From the NCBI GenBank assembly GCA_032718475.1, contig JAUCBJ010002788.1, positions 38,910-102,909 on the forward strand: 64,000 nt of DNA, in the 5' to 3' direction. Numbering within the stretch: the first letter of the stretch is position 1; each line of letters opens with the position of its first letter. Both the position numbers and the translations under genes were made by a program. This DNA is from Nemertoderma westbladi. Its lineage: Eukaryota > Xenacoelomorpha > Nemertodermatida > Nemertodermatidae. Shown here one piece after another: positions 33,842 to 44,205 of this stretch. The notes below the pieces were generated by a model. That model worked only from the letters and a program-made list of their open reading frames with translations. It was not told the origin of the DNA and did not search any database.

Positions 33842-35810
33842 TTAATAGTTTTCAGTTCTGATTGCAGTGTAGGCAATAAATATATTTTGTCTAATGTTCT
33901 GGTAAGAACATTAATAGTTTTATTCTTGATTGCACGTAGGCAATAAATTCGAAGGTACCGGTCGAACGGTAAGCTGTAGGCCTAACTGCCCAACTGCCCG
34001 AACCGGTACTTACAGGTACAGCAGTATTATTCGATTTTGATAATTATATACCGGTAGGTCTTGATATTTAATCAGGGACGGCCGCCCTGGTTTTTTATTG
34101 GGATTTTACTTATTTCTGTCAGTTTTATTTATCTGTAAGTTAATATTGAGCAGAAGGCGTGTAAGCCTGCTCAGATTGTACAAATAATTTGTAGGCTAGA
34201 TTGTTGTCTGACTGTTGTTAAGTTTGAAGAGATTGCAGTGTGTGTAGATTGTATGTGCGATAAAGTGCTAGTTAGGAAGGTAGGGGCATCCCGTATTGTA
34301 AGGTAAATCCCCCCCGAAAGAATAAGTCGTACTACTCGGTTAGAACGCATATAACTAACCATTTCGGAGTCTGCATATACTGTAGTTTATTTAGGCTTGA
34401 TAGTAGTCTGCCAGCGTTTGGTTTGTATTTTGTTTGTGTAGTCTGTACGGGTAGCGTAATATTTATTATTCAGAGTTTATGCAATTATTCGCAATATACA
34501 CAACCCCAAGTTTATTCCTACAGTAATTGTGCTTGTTATATATACCGTTATAGTTAAATTAACCCCGATACTACATCAGGGCTGCTTGGCGTAGGTAAAG
34601 ACTGGTGATTTTATGCTCTAGTCACTCCAGCAGATACCGTGGTTCTTTTAGCTGTACAAGTATTTTTAACTGCTGGTTATTTGTTGTATAAGTACTTGTA
34701 CCTAATTTAGGGTTTAGTGTACAGTGTTTTCCGAAGGTAATTAGTGTATAGGCAGTATATTTGTGTTGTAAAGTGGTTAATAGGCACGTTAGCTATGGTT
34801 GGCTGCTGTAATTAACTTCTAGGGTACATAACGTAGTACTTATAGAGCTGTAAGCTAGAGACTATAAGTCGTCAGACGGTGGTATTTTCTTATCTAGACA
34901 ACGCAATATATTTACTACTGCATTATTATTTTCAAATACCGTAGTTTCCTGTTTGTTTGTAATAACCAGAAATTCTAACCCCTTGTTGGGCTGGTTTGTA
35001 GATTTCTTGTAAAATTAACCCTAAAAATTCGTACGTGTAATTTTTTGTGTTTATTTAGAGATTGTAATCTCACCCCGTAATTGTACGTAAGTTGTAGTAA
35101 TAAGTAACTTAGTAAATTAGAATTATTTGTTTTAGTGTCCAATAAGTAGCACTCCACTGAGAGCGTTCAGCTTCTGTGAAGTGACTCCTTACCTAGAAAT
35201 AATAAGATTTATTTCGAATATTGTCAAAACCCATTAAACTGGTATATATATATATATTATAAATCAACTCAAACCGATTTATAAAATAGTAGGCCTGTTA
35301 TACATAAATTAGGTCTTAATATCAGTTGGACTACTGCTTAAATAACGGTAATAAAGTGAAGTAAAGTAAATAGGTAACCCTAAAATTCAGAAATTCAATT
35401 ATTCTAAAATAATTGACATACCGGTATTTACGATAGGCTTATTATATTTATTCCATAAATTTAAGCTGAAAATATATACCGGTATTCTGTAATTAATTAT
35501 AGTCTATAATTATACTTATATATACACTATAAGTGTAAGCTGTATACCGGTATTCACGTTAGGCTTATTATATATCTATATATTTGCGCTGAAATTATAT
35601 ACCGGTATTCTGTGACGAACCCTAATATTCGATCCGTAATAATACTTATATACTATAAGTGTATACCGGTATTCTAATATATTGTATATATATCGCGTTA
35701 CATTGAGTAACGATATCGGTAATTAATTACTAGGCTTATAGTTGATACTGAATTACTAGACTTACTTTAACTGTAGTTATAGTAGTAGGCATTCAACTGT
35801 ACAATCAAAC
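33842..35810 (+). other. Leader region of the BEL element
   Basis: About 1.97 kb without ORFs between LTR and gag. Immediately after the LTR, 'AACATTAATAGTTTT...GTAGGCAATAAAT' is repeated twice (33,840-33,950). No convincing tRNA primer-binding site is adjacent to the LTR end; a TGGTAAGAAC at about 33,898 is a weak candidate. A tandem block at 35,410-35,690 has units around TATACCGGTATTC. Confidence 0.6.
35410..35690 (+). repeat. Tandem TATACCGGTATTC units before gag
   Basis: Five TACCGGTATT words with alternating 60-70-bp spacing and shared flanks (TTAGGCTTATTATAT, ACTATAAGTGTA) form a degenerate ~125-bp tandem repeat just upstream of the gag start. Confidence 0.7.
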
Positions 35811-38786
35811 ATGTCTGACACAAAACAAACACTGTCAGATAGTCTCTTAGAAAGTGCTAGAATGAGTGTTAGACAGGGTCTTAAAAAGATCTGGGACTCA
35901 GCTAAGAGTATAGAACGTCTGAGACCAAAGTCCAAGTCCCCTCCTACTGTAAGCAAGGTCATCCCTATAGTAGTAGTGTCAGACCCTAGGCTAGTAGAGC
36001 ACCATAGGTCTATCATAGGCACTAGGGCTCAAGTCAAGCGGGACCAAGAGGCAGCTGTTAAACAGCAGCACCAGCAACACCCGAGCCGAGAACTTATTTC
36101 TCAGCGGTCCGATAGCTCCAGTAGTTCAGATACTGTAGAGTTGACACCCGAGCGCGGAGCAAAGATGGCAGAAGCAGTTTATTCGGATCCACTTCTCATT
36201 CTTCCTGAAGCCGTACTCACTAGAGTATTGATTGCGGTGGAAGAACATCAAATGGATTGGGCGAGAAGTGAGCGATCGACCAAGGACAGTTATGCGGGAT
36301 ACACGAAGGAGGAACTGAAGTCTATTGTCGAGACGCAATGGAATTTCCCCGGACCCGGACTCCCGTTTAACTTATCGGAAGCTGCCTGGGAGGACTTATA
36401 CAGGATGGGAGTGACAAAGGACACTAGTGATCCAGCTGTGTGGAAGAGGTCGGCAGCAGGATATGTACAGGGATTCTTCAGCTCTTTGGAGCGATTAGAG
36501 GAACAACTGTTTCAACAACACCAAGGACCTCAAGAGCAGGGAGAGCTGCTTTATCAAGTTCGAGTAAGAATCCTAAGAATCAGACTACTCCTATCAGCCT
36601 TTGAGGAAGCTTCGAAGAGAATCCAAGACACGTCGTTGCAAGTTGCTGTCAAGACTTGGTTCCAACGGGTGAGTCTCAAGGTTCAAGGAACGACCCAGTG
36701 GAAATTTCAGCTGGCTGAGCGCTCAACCCACGGAGAATCAACAGACGCTACCTTTTCTCAAGTGGAAAGCGAAGCGCCATCAGAGAAACCTCAGAAGAAG
36801 GATGCCATTGACATCTATCTGTCAGACTATCAACAATTTATAGGTGACGAAGAGTTGAGGAGACGGCTGGCTGGACGTCGCCCTAATAGTGAAGGAGCCA
36901 AGTTTGTGTTGGACGCATTAGATGCGGAAATGTTAGCTGCGAACCAAGCTAAATTTGATGAAAGTAGCCGCATCGCTAGGGTTCAAGAAGAACAAGTAAA
37001 GAAAAAACGTATAGAAGACAGAAAGACAGCAGCGGCGGCAGCGGCAGAGGCAGAAGCGGAAAGAAAAGCGGCAGAATTGGAAAGAAAAGCGGCAGTGGCA
37101 GCGGCAGAAGTGGAAAGAAAAGTGGCAGCGGCAGTGGCAGAAGTAGAAAGAAAAGCGGCAGTGGCAGCGGCAGAAGCGGAAAGAAAAGCGGCAGAAGCGG
37201 AAAGAAAGATAGCAGTGGCAGAAGCAGAACGGAGGGCGTCTGAAGAGACCACCCAACTAGAGTTGGAAAATCTTCAAGAGAAGCAAGACTACATAGATAA
37301 ACAGAGAACAGCTAGTCAGTGGCAGATGATAAGTCGATCTACTCCCAAAAGACAGGGATTTACATCATCTGATAAAGGCGATACAACAGATCCTGAAGGC
37401 GGAGGAAATAGATCTCGTCTAAGTAGGCGTAGAAGAACGCCCCACAGTCAGAAATTGCCTAATTTGCCCCCAGCTGTGAGAAAGCAACTAGCTAGCACAG
37501 ACTTAGGTAGTACAGAACCCACAGACCAAATTATTAGAGTAGAAAGACTCCCTACTATAGTGGATGAACCTGAAATAATTAGGCCTGTTCTCGAAGCCAC
37601 TCCCTCTGTAATAGAGACCACTGTACTTCCAGAACCGAACTCTAAATTCCCTTTGCACAGTACTAAACTACCTGTATCCAGTGGGACAGTTCCTCAGTCA
37701 ACTCCGGTCCTGGACGCCGAGCGAGACATTAACAATTTGTCACCCGTCGTCCCTCGTCTACCCGCTACTATGTTGGCGGCTCCCGCTTCGGCGGTAGAGT
37801 GGGTGGATGAGCGACGGCGGGGGATGGATATTCTCCTCGGGCAGATGGAGGAGAATCAGGCACGCTCCTCCCAGCAGGTCCGAGAGTTGGAGGGGACTGT
37901 TCAACAGTTAAGGGGAACAGTAAGAGAGAGTAGGTTAGAATTGCAGGAAGTGCAGCAGAGTATCGCGTTAGAACGCGATAAGTTAGTAAATCTACAAAAG
38001 GATATACCAACACCCTCTGTAACAATGTGTCAACCTGTTAGGTCTGAAGTATTTCATGCACAAGGTGTGGAGCCTACACGCATCTATACTGCTAATGAAG
38101 TAGAAACTCCTATAGTGTACCCTATTAAGGGTAACGATAAACCTGTTGATAATGGTATTTCATATAGACCTGATAATAATCCGAGAAATTTATATACCGA
38201 TAACTCGATATTAAATAATACGATGGCCCAAGAAAGTTTTAGGCGTCAAATGGCTAGAACCGAAGCTCGTCAAGCGGTAAAGGTGGGAGAGATCGTCAAG
38301 TTCAATGGAGATGAGATGAAATGGTTACCTTTTAATGAATATTATAAAGATAACATACAGAACTCTGTGCTATCTAACGGAGAGAAACTTAGATTCCTCA
38401 TCGAGTGCTTGGAAGGATCTCCCAAGTTAATGGCGTTAAAGATTATTGGACATCCAGATGGATTAAGACAAGTTTGGGATACACTGAACATCAGGTATGG
38501 TAATAGGAATAACATAGCTAGGTATTTGTATGCAAAATTGGTAGCACCCCGAAAGTTCCTTAGCAGCGGGATTATAGAGTTTTCCGATGAGATTCAGGAG
38601 ATCTGTAGACAACTAGACTGGTTAGGTAAGTCTCATGAATACCAGAATTCTATGGTTGTAGGAGCCTTAGCATCAGCTTTGCCAAAGAGTGAAGTAGGTA
38701 CTCGCTGGGACAAAAAGGTTCTCTATTTAATGGACCAACAACATAGAGATCCAACCATGACGGACCTTCTGTCATTCTTAAACTGA
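35811..38786 (+). CDS. gag: BEL/Pao gag polyprotein, N-terminal frame (991 codons)
   Basis: It starts at an ATG at 35,811 (MSDTKQTLSDS) after an ORF-free leader. Residues ~390-480 form an Ala/Glu/Lys/Arg-rich coiled coil encoded by a GCGGCAGAAGCGGAAAGAAA-like tandem repeat. Residues ~490-700 are low-complexity, and a second coiled coil lies near 665-735. The last ~170 residues ('VKFNGDEMKWLPFNEYYKDN', 'IECLEGSPKLMALKI', 'RYGNRNNIARYLYAKLV') match the DUF1759 capsid-like region that marks BEL/Pao gag. The frame closes at a TGA (38,784-38,786) but stays in the same frame beyond it. Gag would form the particle and bind the element RNA. The N-terminal ~400 residues are not recognised. Confidence 0.9.
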   Translation: MSDTKQTLSDSLLESARMSVRQGLKKIWDSAKSIERLRPKSKSPPTVSKVIPIVVVSDPRLVEHHRSIIGTRAQVKRDQEAAVKQQHQQHPSRELISQRSDSSSSSDTVELTPERGAKMAEAVYSDPLLILPEAVLTRVLIAVEEHQMDWARSERSTKDSYAGYTKEELKSIVETQWNFPGPGLPFNLSEAAWEDLYRMGVTKDTSDPAVWKRSAAGYVQGFFSSLERLEEQLFQQHQGPQEQGELLYQVRVRILRIRLLLSAFEEASKRIQDTSLQVAVKTWFQRVSLKVQGTTQWKFQLAERSTHGESTDATFSQVESEAPSEKPQKKDAIDIYLSDYQQFIGDEELRRRLAGRRPNSEGAKFVLDALDAEMLAANQAKFDESSRIARVQEEQVKKKRIEDRKTAAAAAAEAEAERKAAELERKAAVAAAEVERKVAAAVAEVERKAAVAAAEAERKAAEAERKIAVAEAERRASEETTQLELENLQEKQDYIDKQRTASQWQMISRSTPKRQGFTSSDKGDTTDPEGGGNRSRLSRRRRTPHSQKLPNLPPAVRKQLASTDLGSTEPTDQIIRVERLPTIVDEPEIIRPVLEATPSVIETTVLPEPNSKFPLHSTKLPVSSGTVPQSTPVLDAERDINNLSPVVPRLPATMLAAPASAVEWVDERRRGMDILLGQMEENQARSSQQVRELEGTVQQLRGTVRESRLELQEVQQSIALERDKLVNLQKDIPTPSVTMCQPVRSEVFHAQGVEPTRIYTANEVETPIVYPIKGNDKPVDNGISYRPDNNPRNLYTDNSILNNTMAQESFRRQMARTEARQAVKVGEIVKFNGDEMKWLPFNEYYKDNIQNSVLSNGEKLRFLIECLEGSPKLMALKIIGHPDGLRQVWDTLNIRYGNRNNIARYLYAKLVAPRKFLSSGIIEFSDEIQEICRQLDWLGKSHEYQNSMVVGALASALPKSEVGTRWDKKVLYLMDQQHRDPTMTDLLSFLN

Positions 38787-40841
38787 GAGGTAAGATTACA
38801 ACTCCTAAAACAGTCTAGAGAGAAGACTCCTGAAAGTGAGGTAAGTGAAAATTCCGTTTCTAGGCGAAAAGTAACACCAGTGTGTTATACCGACGACGGC
38901 AAAAGCCAAACCTCCCACAAGGAGAACAGCGGGAAAGACACCGAAAGATCTTACTATGTCAACAACGCACCTAAAGACGTAAGTAAATTTAAGTCTCGAA
39001 CCAGTGACAGGAGAGAACAGACAACAAAAACTCCTCCCACGTCTCCTAAGAGAATTCATGGAAGAAAGCCCGAGGAGAGAACAAGTGTGCACAACACTAC
39101 ACAAGGTTATGTAAGTAACATCAAGCCCAAATGTGTATTGTGTGATGGGCCCCATTGCTTGAGTGGGTGTGATGAATTCTTAAAGAAATCCCTAAAGGAT
39201 AGACGTGATGTCATGTGGGATAAGAGGTTGTGTTATAATTGTCTCAGACGAGGACACCAACAGCGGACCTGTTACTCAGATGCTAGGTGTGCTAAGTGCG
39301 GCGCGAAACATCATATCTTGCTGCACACAGAATTTGAAAGAACCCGCACGAGTCAGGTAAGTGAGCCCGAACTACATGTCCAATTCAGTGATGTGAACGA
39401 CACTGACCTCAGTTCTGAGATGGAAGGATTCTACATGGATGAATTCTCCGACGAAAACGAATCCTGTTATCTAATAAACACCGCAGTGTATCGAGCACTT
39501 ATGTATGAGACTGAAACTGATAGTGAGCTCCCCCTAACTATTCCAGACCGACAACCATCTTGGAAAGCGCCAACTTCCAATGTAGGAATCCGGGAATCTC
39601 CCGTAGTGCAGTTGAGAGTCCACGGGTTAAAAAAGAGCTATATAGTGAATGCCCTCCTTGACTCCGGCAGCACAGGAACATTCATCGACAAAGAACTAGC
39701 CGAAGACATCTTTGCTGGACAACCCAAGTTCCGAACTAAGTTGAACCTTTCAGGAATTATGCAGGTTTGGAAATCTACAGTAGCTACAGACTACTATGTA
39801 GGCGCATTGTCCACCCCCCAGGATGAACTAGGAGAACACAGTATAAGGTCAGTAAAAATGGTGGCGATAAAGAACTTCGCTACCAGCCAAGTGGAACCTT
39901 ATAACTGGGATGAAGACGATTTCACCCAGCAGCATGAGATACCTAGATTCAACACTGACTACCCAGGGGTACAAATACTCATCGGCCAAAATGCGCATGA
40001 GGCGCTTGAGACATTAGAGAAACGGCCTGCTCAACTGCAACCACTGCAAACCTATGCGGGAAGAACTAGAGTAGGTTGGTACTTCACTGGACCTTCCCGT
40101 AGGACACTCATGGAAAGGCTACCCAAAGATCAGGTCCATCAGGTGAGTGAATGGGAAGAAGACATCAGTGAGGGAGAGACAACCACAACTGAGGGAACAC
40201 CATACTCCTCAGATAATGACGATATTAACTCTAATGTAGATCAATGGAGACATTGCCCCGAGACGATTAATCTAGCCGACATCGCTTCCAGAGGAGCAAC
40301 TCCTCAAGAACTGACAGATACTCCAGACTGGTTAGGTGGACCCGACTTCCTAAGTAAAGAAGATGAATGGCCTCCCCATCTTACCATGGCTGAGATTAGA
40401 CAAGCCAAGGGAGCGGAGAAAGTCAAACCTAAAACCCGGACGAGTAAATCAAGGTTATTTAAACCCGTGATAGATCTGTCTGTACTACACATTGCCAAGG
40501 ACGACGTTGTGGATCTAAACTCCCCCACCGCGAACAGATCTGTTGTGGAGATCAGAGAGAGAGACTGGAGATCTGGAACACCAGACGTCTCGCAGGGACT
40601 CTCACCTCTCCTGCCGGGAGCGATGGACCACTGTAGCTCCTGGAATCGGCTTTGTAAGGCCGTCGTGTATTTGAAGCGATGTTTCTATCGTCACTATTCC
40701 AGGACGAAGAGAAAACCTGGAATTGATTCGAAAATCAACAACTCAATCGCCCAGTTGGTCGTTTATGTTTACAGGAAAGAGACCGAGAACTGTCCGGAAA
40801 CTATGGAAGGCAAGATACTCTTCCCACGACGACCTCCCTAA
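38787..40841 (+). CDS. pro: BEL/Pao zinc-knuckle and protease frame with collapsed pol
   Basis: Same frame as gag after one TGA; open to the TAA at 40,839-40,841. Around codons 114-180 lie 'CVLCDGPHCLSGC' and 'CYNCLRRGHQQRTC..CAKCGAKHH', the BEL nucleic-acid-binding Cys-His knuckles. 'ALLDSGSTGTFIDKEL' (about codon 291) is the retropepsin Asp-Ser-Gly active site. After protease, where RT and RNase H should follow, the frame goes directly to 'INLADIASRGATPQEL' (about codon 496), the linker before integrase, then 'SSWNRLCKAVVYLKRCF', and ends without an integrase core. The loss is in-frame, so a fused product could still be made. No ATG lies near the start; expression would need readthrough or an upstream arginine codon now lost. 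Confidence 0.88.
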   Translation, partial: EVRLQLLKQSREKTPESEVSENSVSRRKVTPVCYTDDGKSQTSHKENSGKDTERSYYVNNAPKDVSKFKSRTSDRREQTTKTPPTSPKRIHGRKPEERTSVHNTTQGYVSNIKPKCVLCDGPHCLSGCDEFLKKSLKDRRDVMWDKRLCYNCLRRGHQQRTCYSDARCAKCGAKHHILLHTEFERTRTSQVSEPELHVQFSDVNDTDLSSEMEGFYMDEFSDENESCYLINTAVYRALMYETETDSELPLTIPDRQPSWKAPTSNVGIRESPVVQLRVHGLKKSYIVNALLDSGSTGTFIDKELAEDIFAGQPKFRTKLNLSGIMQVWKSTVATDYYVGALSTPQDELGEHSIRSVKMVAIKNFATSQVEPYNWDEDDFTQQHEIPRFNTDYPGVQILIGQNAHEALETLEKRPAQLQPLQTYAGRTRVGWYFTGPSRRTLMERLPKDQVHQVSEWEEDISEGETTTTEGTPYSSDNDDINSNVDQWRHCPETINLADIASRGATPQELTDTPDWLGGPDFLSKEDEWPPHLTMAEIRQAKGAEKVKPKTRTSKSRLFKPVIDLSVLHIAKDDVVDLNSPTANRSVVEIRERDWRSGTPDVSQGLSPLLPGAMDHCSSWNRLCKAVVYLKRCFYRHYSRTKRKPGIDSKINNSIAQLVVYVYRKETENCPETMEGKILFPRRPP

Positions 40842-41265
40842 TCCAACAAACATCTAGGGACTCCCCAACGTAACGGCGTCTGGAGTGGGTGTGTGACTAT
40901 ATTATTTTATATTTGTTTATTATTTTTATATTTATGTATGTATTATTATGTAATTTTATTATAATCGTTTTCTTTAATTTTATTTAGTAGAATGTTATTT
41001 TAGCGATTATGTAGTAGATTAGTGCAATATATATTAGTGTTTATTACTTAATTACTTATATTATATATATTTAGTGCAACAGCAAGAAATAATTCTTTTT
41101 CTCTTTCCTTACTGTCCGTATTACATTACAAATGCGTGACTACAGTAAGATGAAATGTCCGTACTTCTTAAAGTACAATAAAGCTCCTACTATATTCAAG
41201 TATTATTGGTAAGTAGAGTATTAGGAATGCAAAATTCAGATCCTCGTGTCTCGGCTAAACCAAGC
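40842..41265 (+). other. BEL 3' non-coding stretch before unit R
   Basis: AT-rich, no frame. An AATAAAG at about 41,178 and a purine stretch GGAGTGGGTG at about 40,882 are the only notable words. Confidence 0.4.
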
Positions 41266-44127
41266 TCTGGGTAGACCTTGGAAACGACTTGCCCCTTCTC
41301 ACTGACATTGCTTCTTGCAATATTGCTCTCATACCGTATATTAAATAATACATATAGTAGCGTGATGTCCCTTTAACAGTAGCGTAAAATGCAAAATAAA
41401 TCTGTTAAACCCTTTGACCATCTGTAATTCTAGTCGATTAAGATATCGCGGCACCCACCGATATACTTGAAAGACAAATTTCTAGAATCAGTGGTTAACG
41501 TTCCCAGACAAGTTCTGGAATAAACTGGTGCCCATCTTAAATATTAACTATTAATATTTATATAATCTGTCAAACAAATACAATAGAGTAAATACTTACA
41601 AGTTAACTCTAGAAAATCTATAAATTAAAATCTGTTAAATTTTAGATCCTTTAAAATTCTAGTCGATTAAGATATCGTAGCACTTACCGATACTCTTAAA
41701 AGGACAAATTTCCTAGAATCAAGGATCCCAGTTCCCAGACATGCTCTGGAATAAAATTGTGCTTATTCCAACATTAAATAATAAAATTTACGGGAATAAA
41801 TTTAAATTCATCTCTTTTAATGAATTTGATAAATTGTCATTTTTATACAATTTATAACATTCCCAAAATTCCATTAATTAATAGATCATGGGAGCGGAGA
41901 TTCACCCTATTAAGTGTATTAGTGTGCGAGAATCTCCAATATATAGTCAATAGCCGATAAAATTCATAAAATCATGTATAAAGGGGAATATTGACAATTA
42001 AAGAATTACTATTAAATAGCATCCCAGATCTGTATGCATGAGAATTACCCTAATTATACCGCTAGCTTTCCATAATGTCACCATAGCAACAACCACGCTA
42101 GAATTAGAAGTGAGTTAAAAGAACAATAAAAAGCTTGCCCCATTGAATAGCATACGGAATAAATAGCGCACTGCTAGTATCCAGAGATACATAATAATAA
42201 CGTGGCATTCTGGAAGGCACTTGACTAACGGACAAATGGCCCGAATGTGTACAATTAGTGACAGTTGTGTGGAATTTGTGCGTTTATAGGTGAATGTTAC
42301 TACTAAAGTGTGTTTACAGTAGCGAGTCGCAGTTGTGAAAGTAGCCCTAACCCTGCAGTAAGAACCTGAAGTAAATCTAAGCCCTTGGGACGGACAGTGG
42401 AGTGACTCGCGCTGGTTGTTGTTGTCGTTGTGCAGCTACTACGTTGGCGATAGACACAGCGGCGACAGTATATCAGCGTTGAGGATCTTGCGCTGTCCGG
42501 GGGCATTGAGGGGTAGGCAGCAATGACCGCTAGCCTAATTATGATTAATTATAATATCGATAAACTCATATAGCAGCTATGACTTAGTTGATAGAAGATG
42601 ATCTTGGTATCAGGGAGCGATATACCCCACCATTACAAGCGTTTGTTGATAGTTTAATACGCGGCGATGTTAGTCAACCTACTACGGAGGACGATGGCCG
42701 TTATATCGAGCCGCCAATGTCAAAGGAACAACTCACGCGTGAATTGGACTATAGAAAATTCACCGCTCGCTATACGCATCATAATGGTACGTATATGGAC
42801 TTCTTAACTACTGGTCATCCTATCGATTTACATGATACGGACGATGTCGACACCGAAAGGGAAATGATTCTATTTAAATATCATACCCAGCGGAGTCGGA
42901 ACAATAAACTGAGAATCGAACACGAAAATTCTATTCGAAACCAACTCGAAAGAGAAGATGTTAAAGAACCGGATAAATGCAGTAACTTCAACGTATATTT
43001 GGAATTCTTGAGAGAGACGTTGTAAAACTGGAGAAAGATCACCAGCGTTTCCCCTACAAGACGTGCGTCTTTGGTATTATTACGATGAATGCCCTAGACC
43101 CAACCAATAAATGGAAAGACAAACATCCGTGGAGACGTTGCGCTAAACACAGTTTTACTCGCTATATTTACGGGAGTTTCAAGCGAAACTTGTTCGATGT
43201 ATCACCTACGCTCGCTCGACTCAAACGATCCTTAAATAAACCCATGATCAGAGTTCCGGAATACTCGGTCAGACCTCCTCATTCCCTGGTGAGACCTCAG
43301 ACTCTTGATCCTAATAGTATCACGGATCCTCCCAAGCTTACTCACTGTTCAAAGATCTAGTGTTACCCGAACAATTAGTTGGTGGCACTCCGGTTGTGGG
43401 CTCCCTAGATATTCGCCCATCTTACCTAGCCGGATTGGGACGCAGACACCTAATATCGCCATTCAACCATGTAATCGTCCCTGTTTAACCCGATATAATC
43501 TGTCGCCGAGGTGGAGGAGAGAGATATATGAAACGCGTTGGACACTATTCGTCAAAAGATCGGAAAAGGAACCTACGATTGTTTGGAGGAACGTGAGTTG
43601 CAGCAGCAAGTCCAAGCGGTGAACGAGGTGGCTTTATCTCAGTTCGATCGAGAAATCCAGAATCTCTAAGAAGATATCGAACTTGGACTACCCTACACTC
43701 TAAACGAGTTTTAGACGAATGCTTCCAACGACAAGCGGAGGAAAATCAGCTCGAGGAGAAGCATATCGATTTCGACAGAGCCCGAGAACGCGAGTTGGAA
43801 AGAACCATCAAACCGAGGAAATTTCTCACTACACACGGTCCACCTACCGCTCTTGTGCAGACGAATCGTCAGGGACCAGTAAGAGTTGCTGTCTTGAAAC
43901 GCTCTCTGAAGGTTGTTCGACCTCGTTCCACTGAGGTTGATACCGATCAACCGAATACCTCGACCGGCAGATACACTGACCGTCATTCTAAACCTTCCGA
44001 TGCAATTGTATTGCACCCTTCACCCAGGAGTTATAGCCCTCTTAATAAAGTGGCTCGCCCCAAAGAGAAAAGGACTCTTGCTAGCCTCAAAAAACTGCGT
44101 AAACGCCGTTCGTGTAAGAAGGACTAA
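41266..44127 (+). other. Unit R, copy 1 (foreign unit inside the LTR element)
   Basis: It begins at TCTGGGTAGACCTT, shared with copy 2 at 45,904. The first 1.3 kb is non-coding, with two internal copies of a TTCTAGTCGATTAAGATATCG segment (~41,430 and ~41,660). The last 1.5 kb is coding-like (next entry). The same order of sequence is found outside the LTR element, so unit R is a separate dispersed family that either inserted here or was captured. Confidence 0.7.
42588..44127 (+). pseudogene. Unit R protein-coding segment, unrecognised, frameshifted
   Basis: Frame 1 (42,588-43,022) reads a hydrophilic protein with 'YIEPPMSKEQLTRELDYRKF' and no early ATG; an AG just upstream could be a splice acceptor. 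After a frame change come 'WYYYDECPRPNQ' and 'HPWRRCAKHS', a possible Cys/His metal site, then 'KPMIRVPEYSVRPPHSLVRP' and 'LVLPEQLVGG'. From ~43,675 to 44,127 a Glu/Arg-rich coiled coil ('CFQRQAEENQLEE') leads into a basic tail ending 'KLRKRRSCKKD'. At least three frameshifts or stops interrupt it. The middle part is clearly homologous to 61,560-61,960, where it precedes a HECT domain. I do not recognise the family. Confidence 0.6.
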
Positions 44128-44205
44128 CTGTTTAGAGTATTTTTATATTTTAGAAACTGTGATTTTTTATATTTTATAGAATTAAATCCCATTTTCTGGG
44201 AGCGG

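Noticed and set aside
33898-33907. TGGTAAGAAC as BEL primer-binding site
   Set aside because: It lies about 57 nt beyond the LTR end inside a local duplication; position is wrong for a standard site.
36933-37256. Minus-strand frames rich in Ser/Ala or Phe/Cys/Arg
   Set aside because: Antisense of the Ala/Glu/Lys repeat in BEL gag.
43711-44016. Minus-strand 101-codon frame
   Set aside because: Antisense of the unit R coiled-coil and basic tail.
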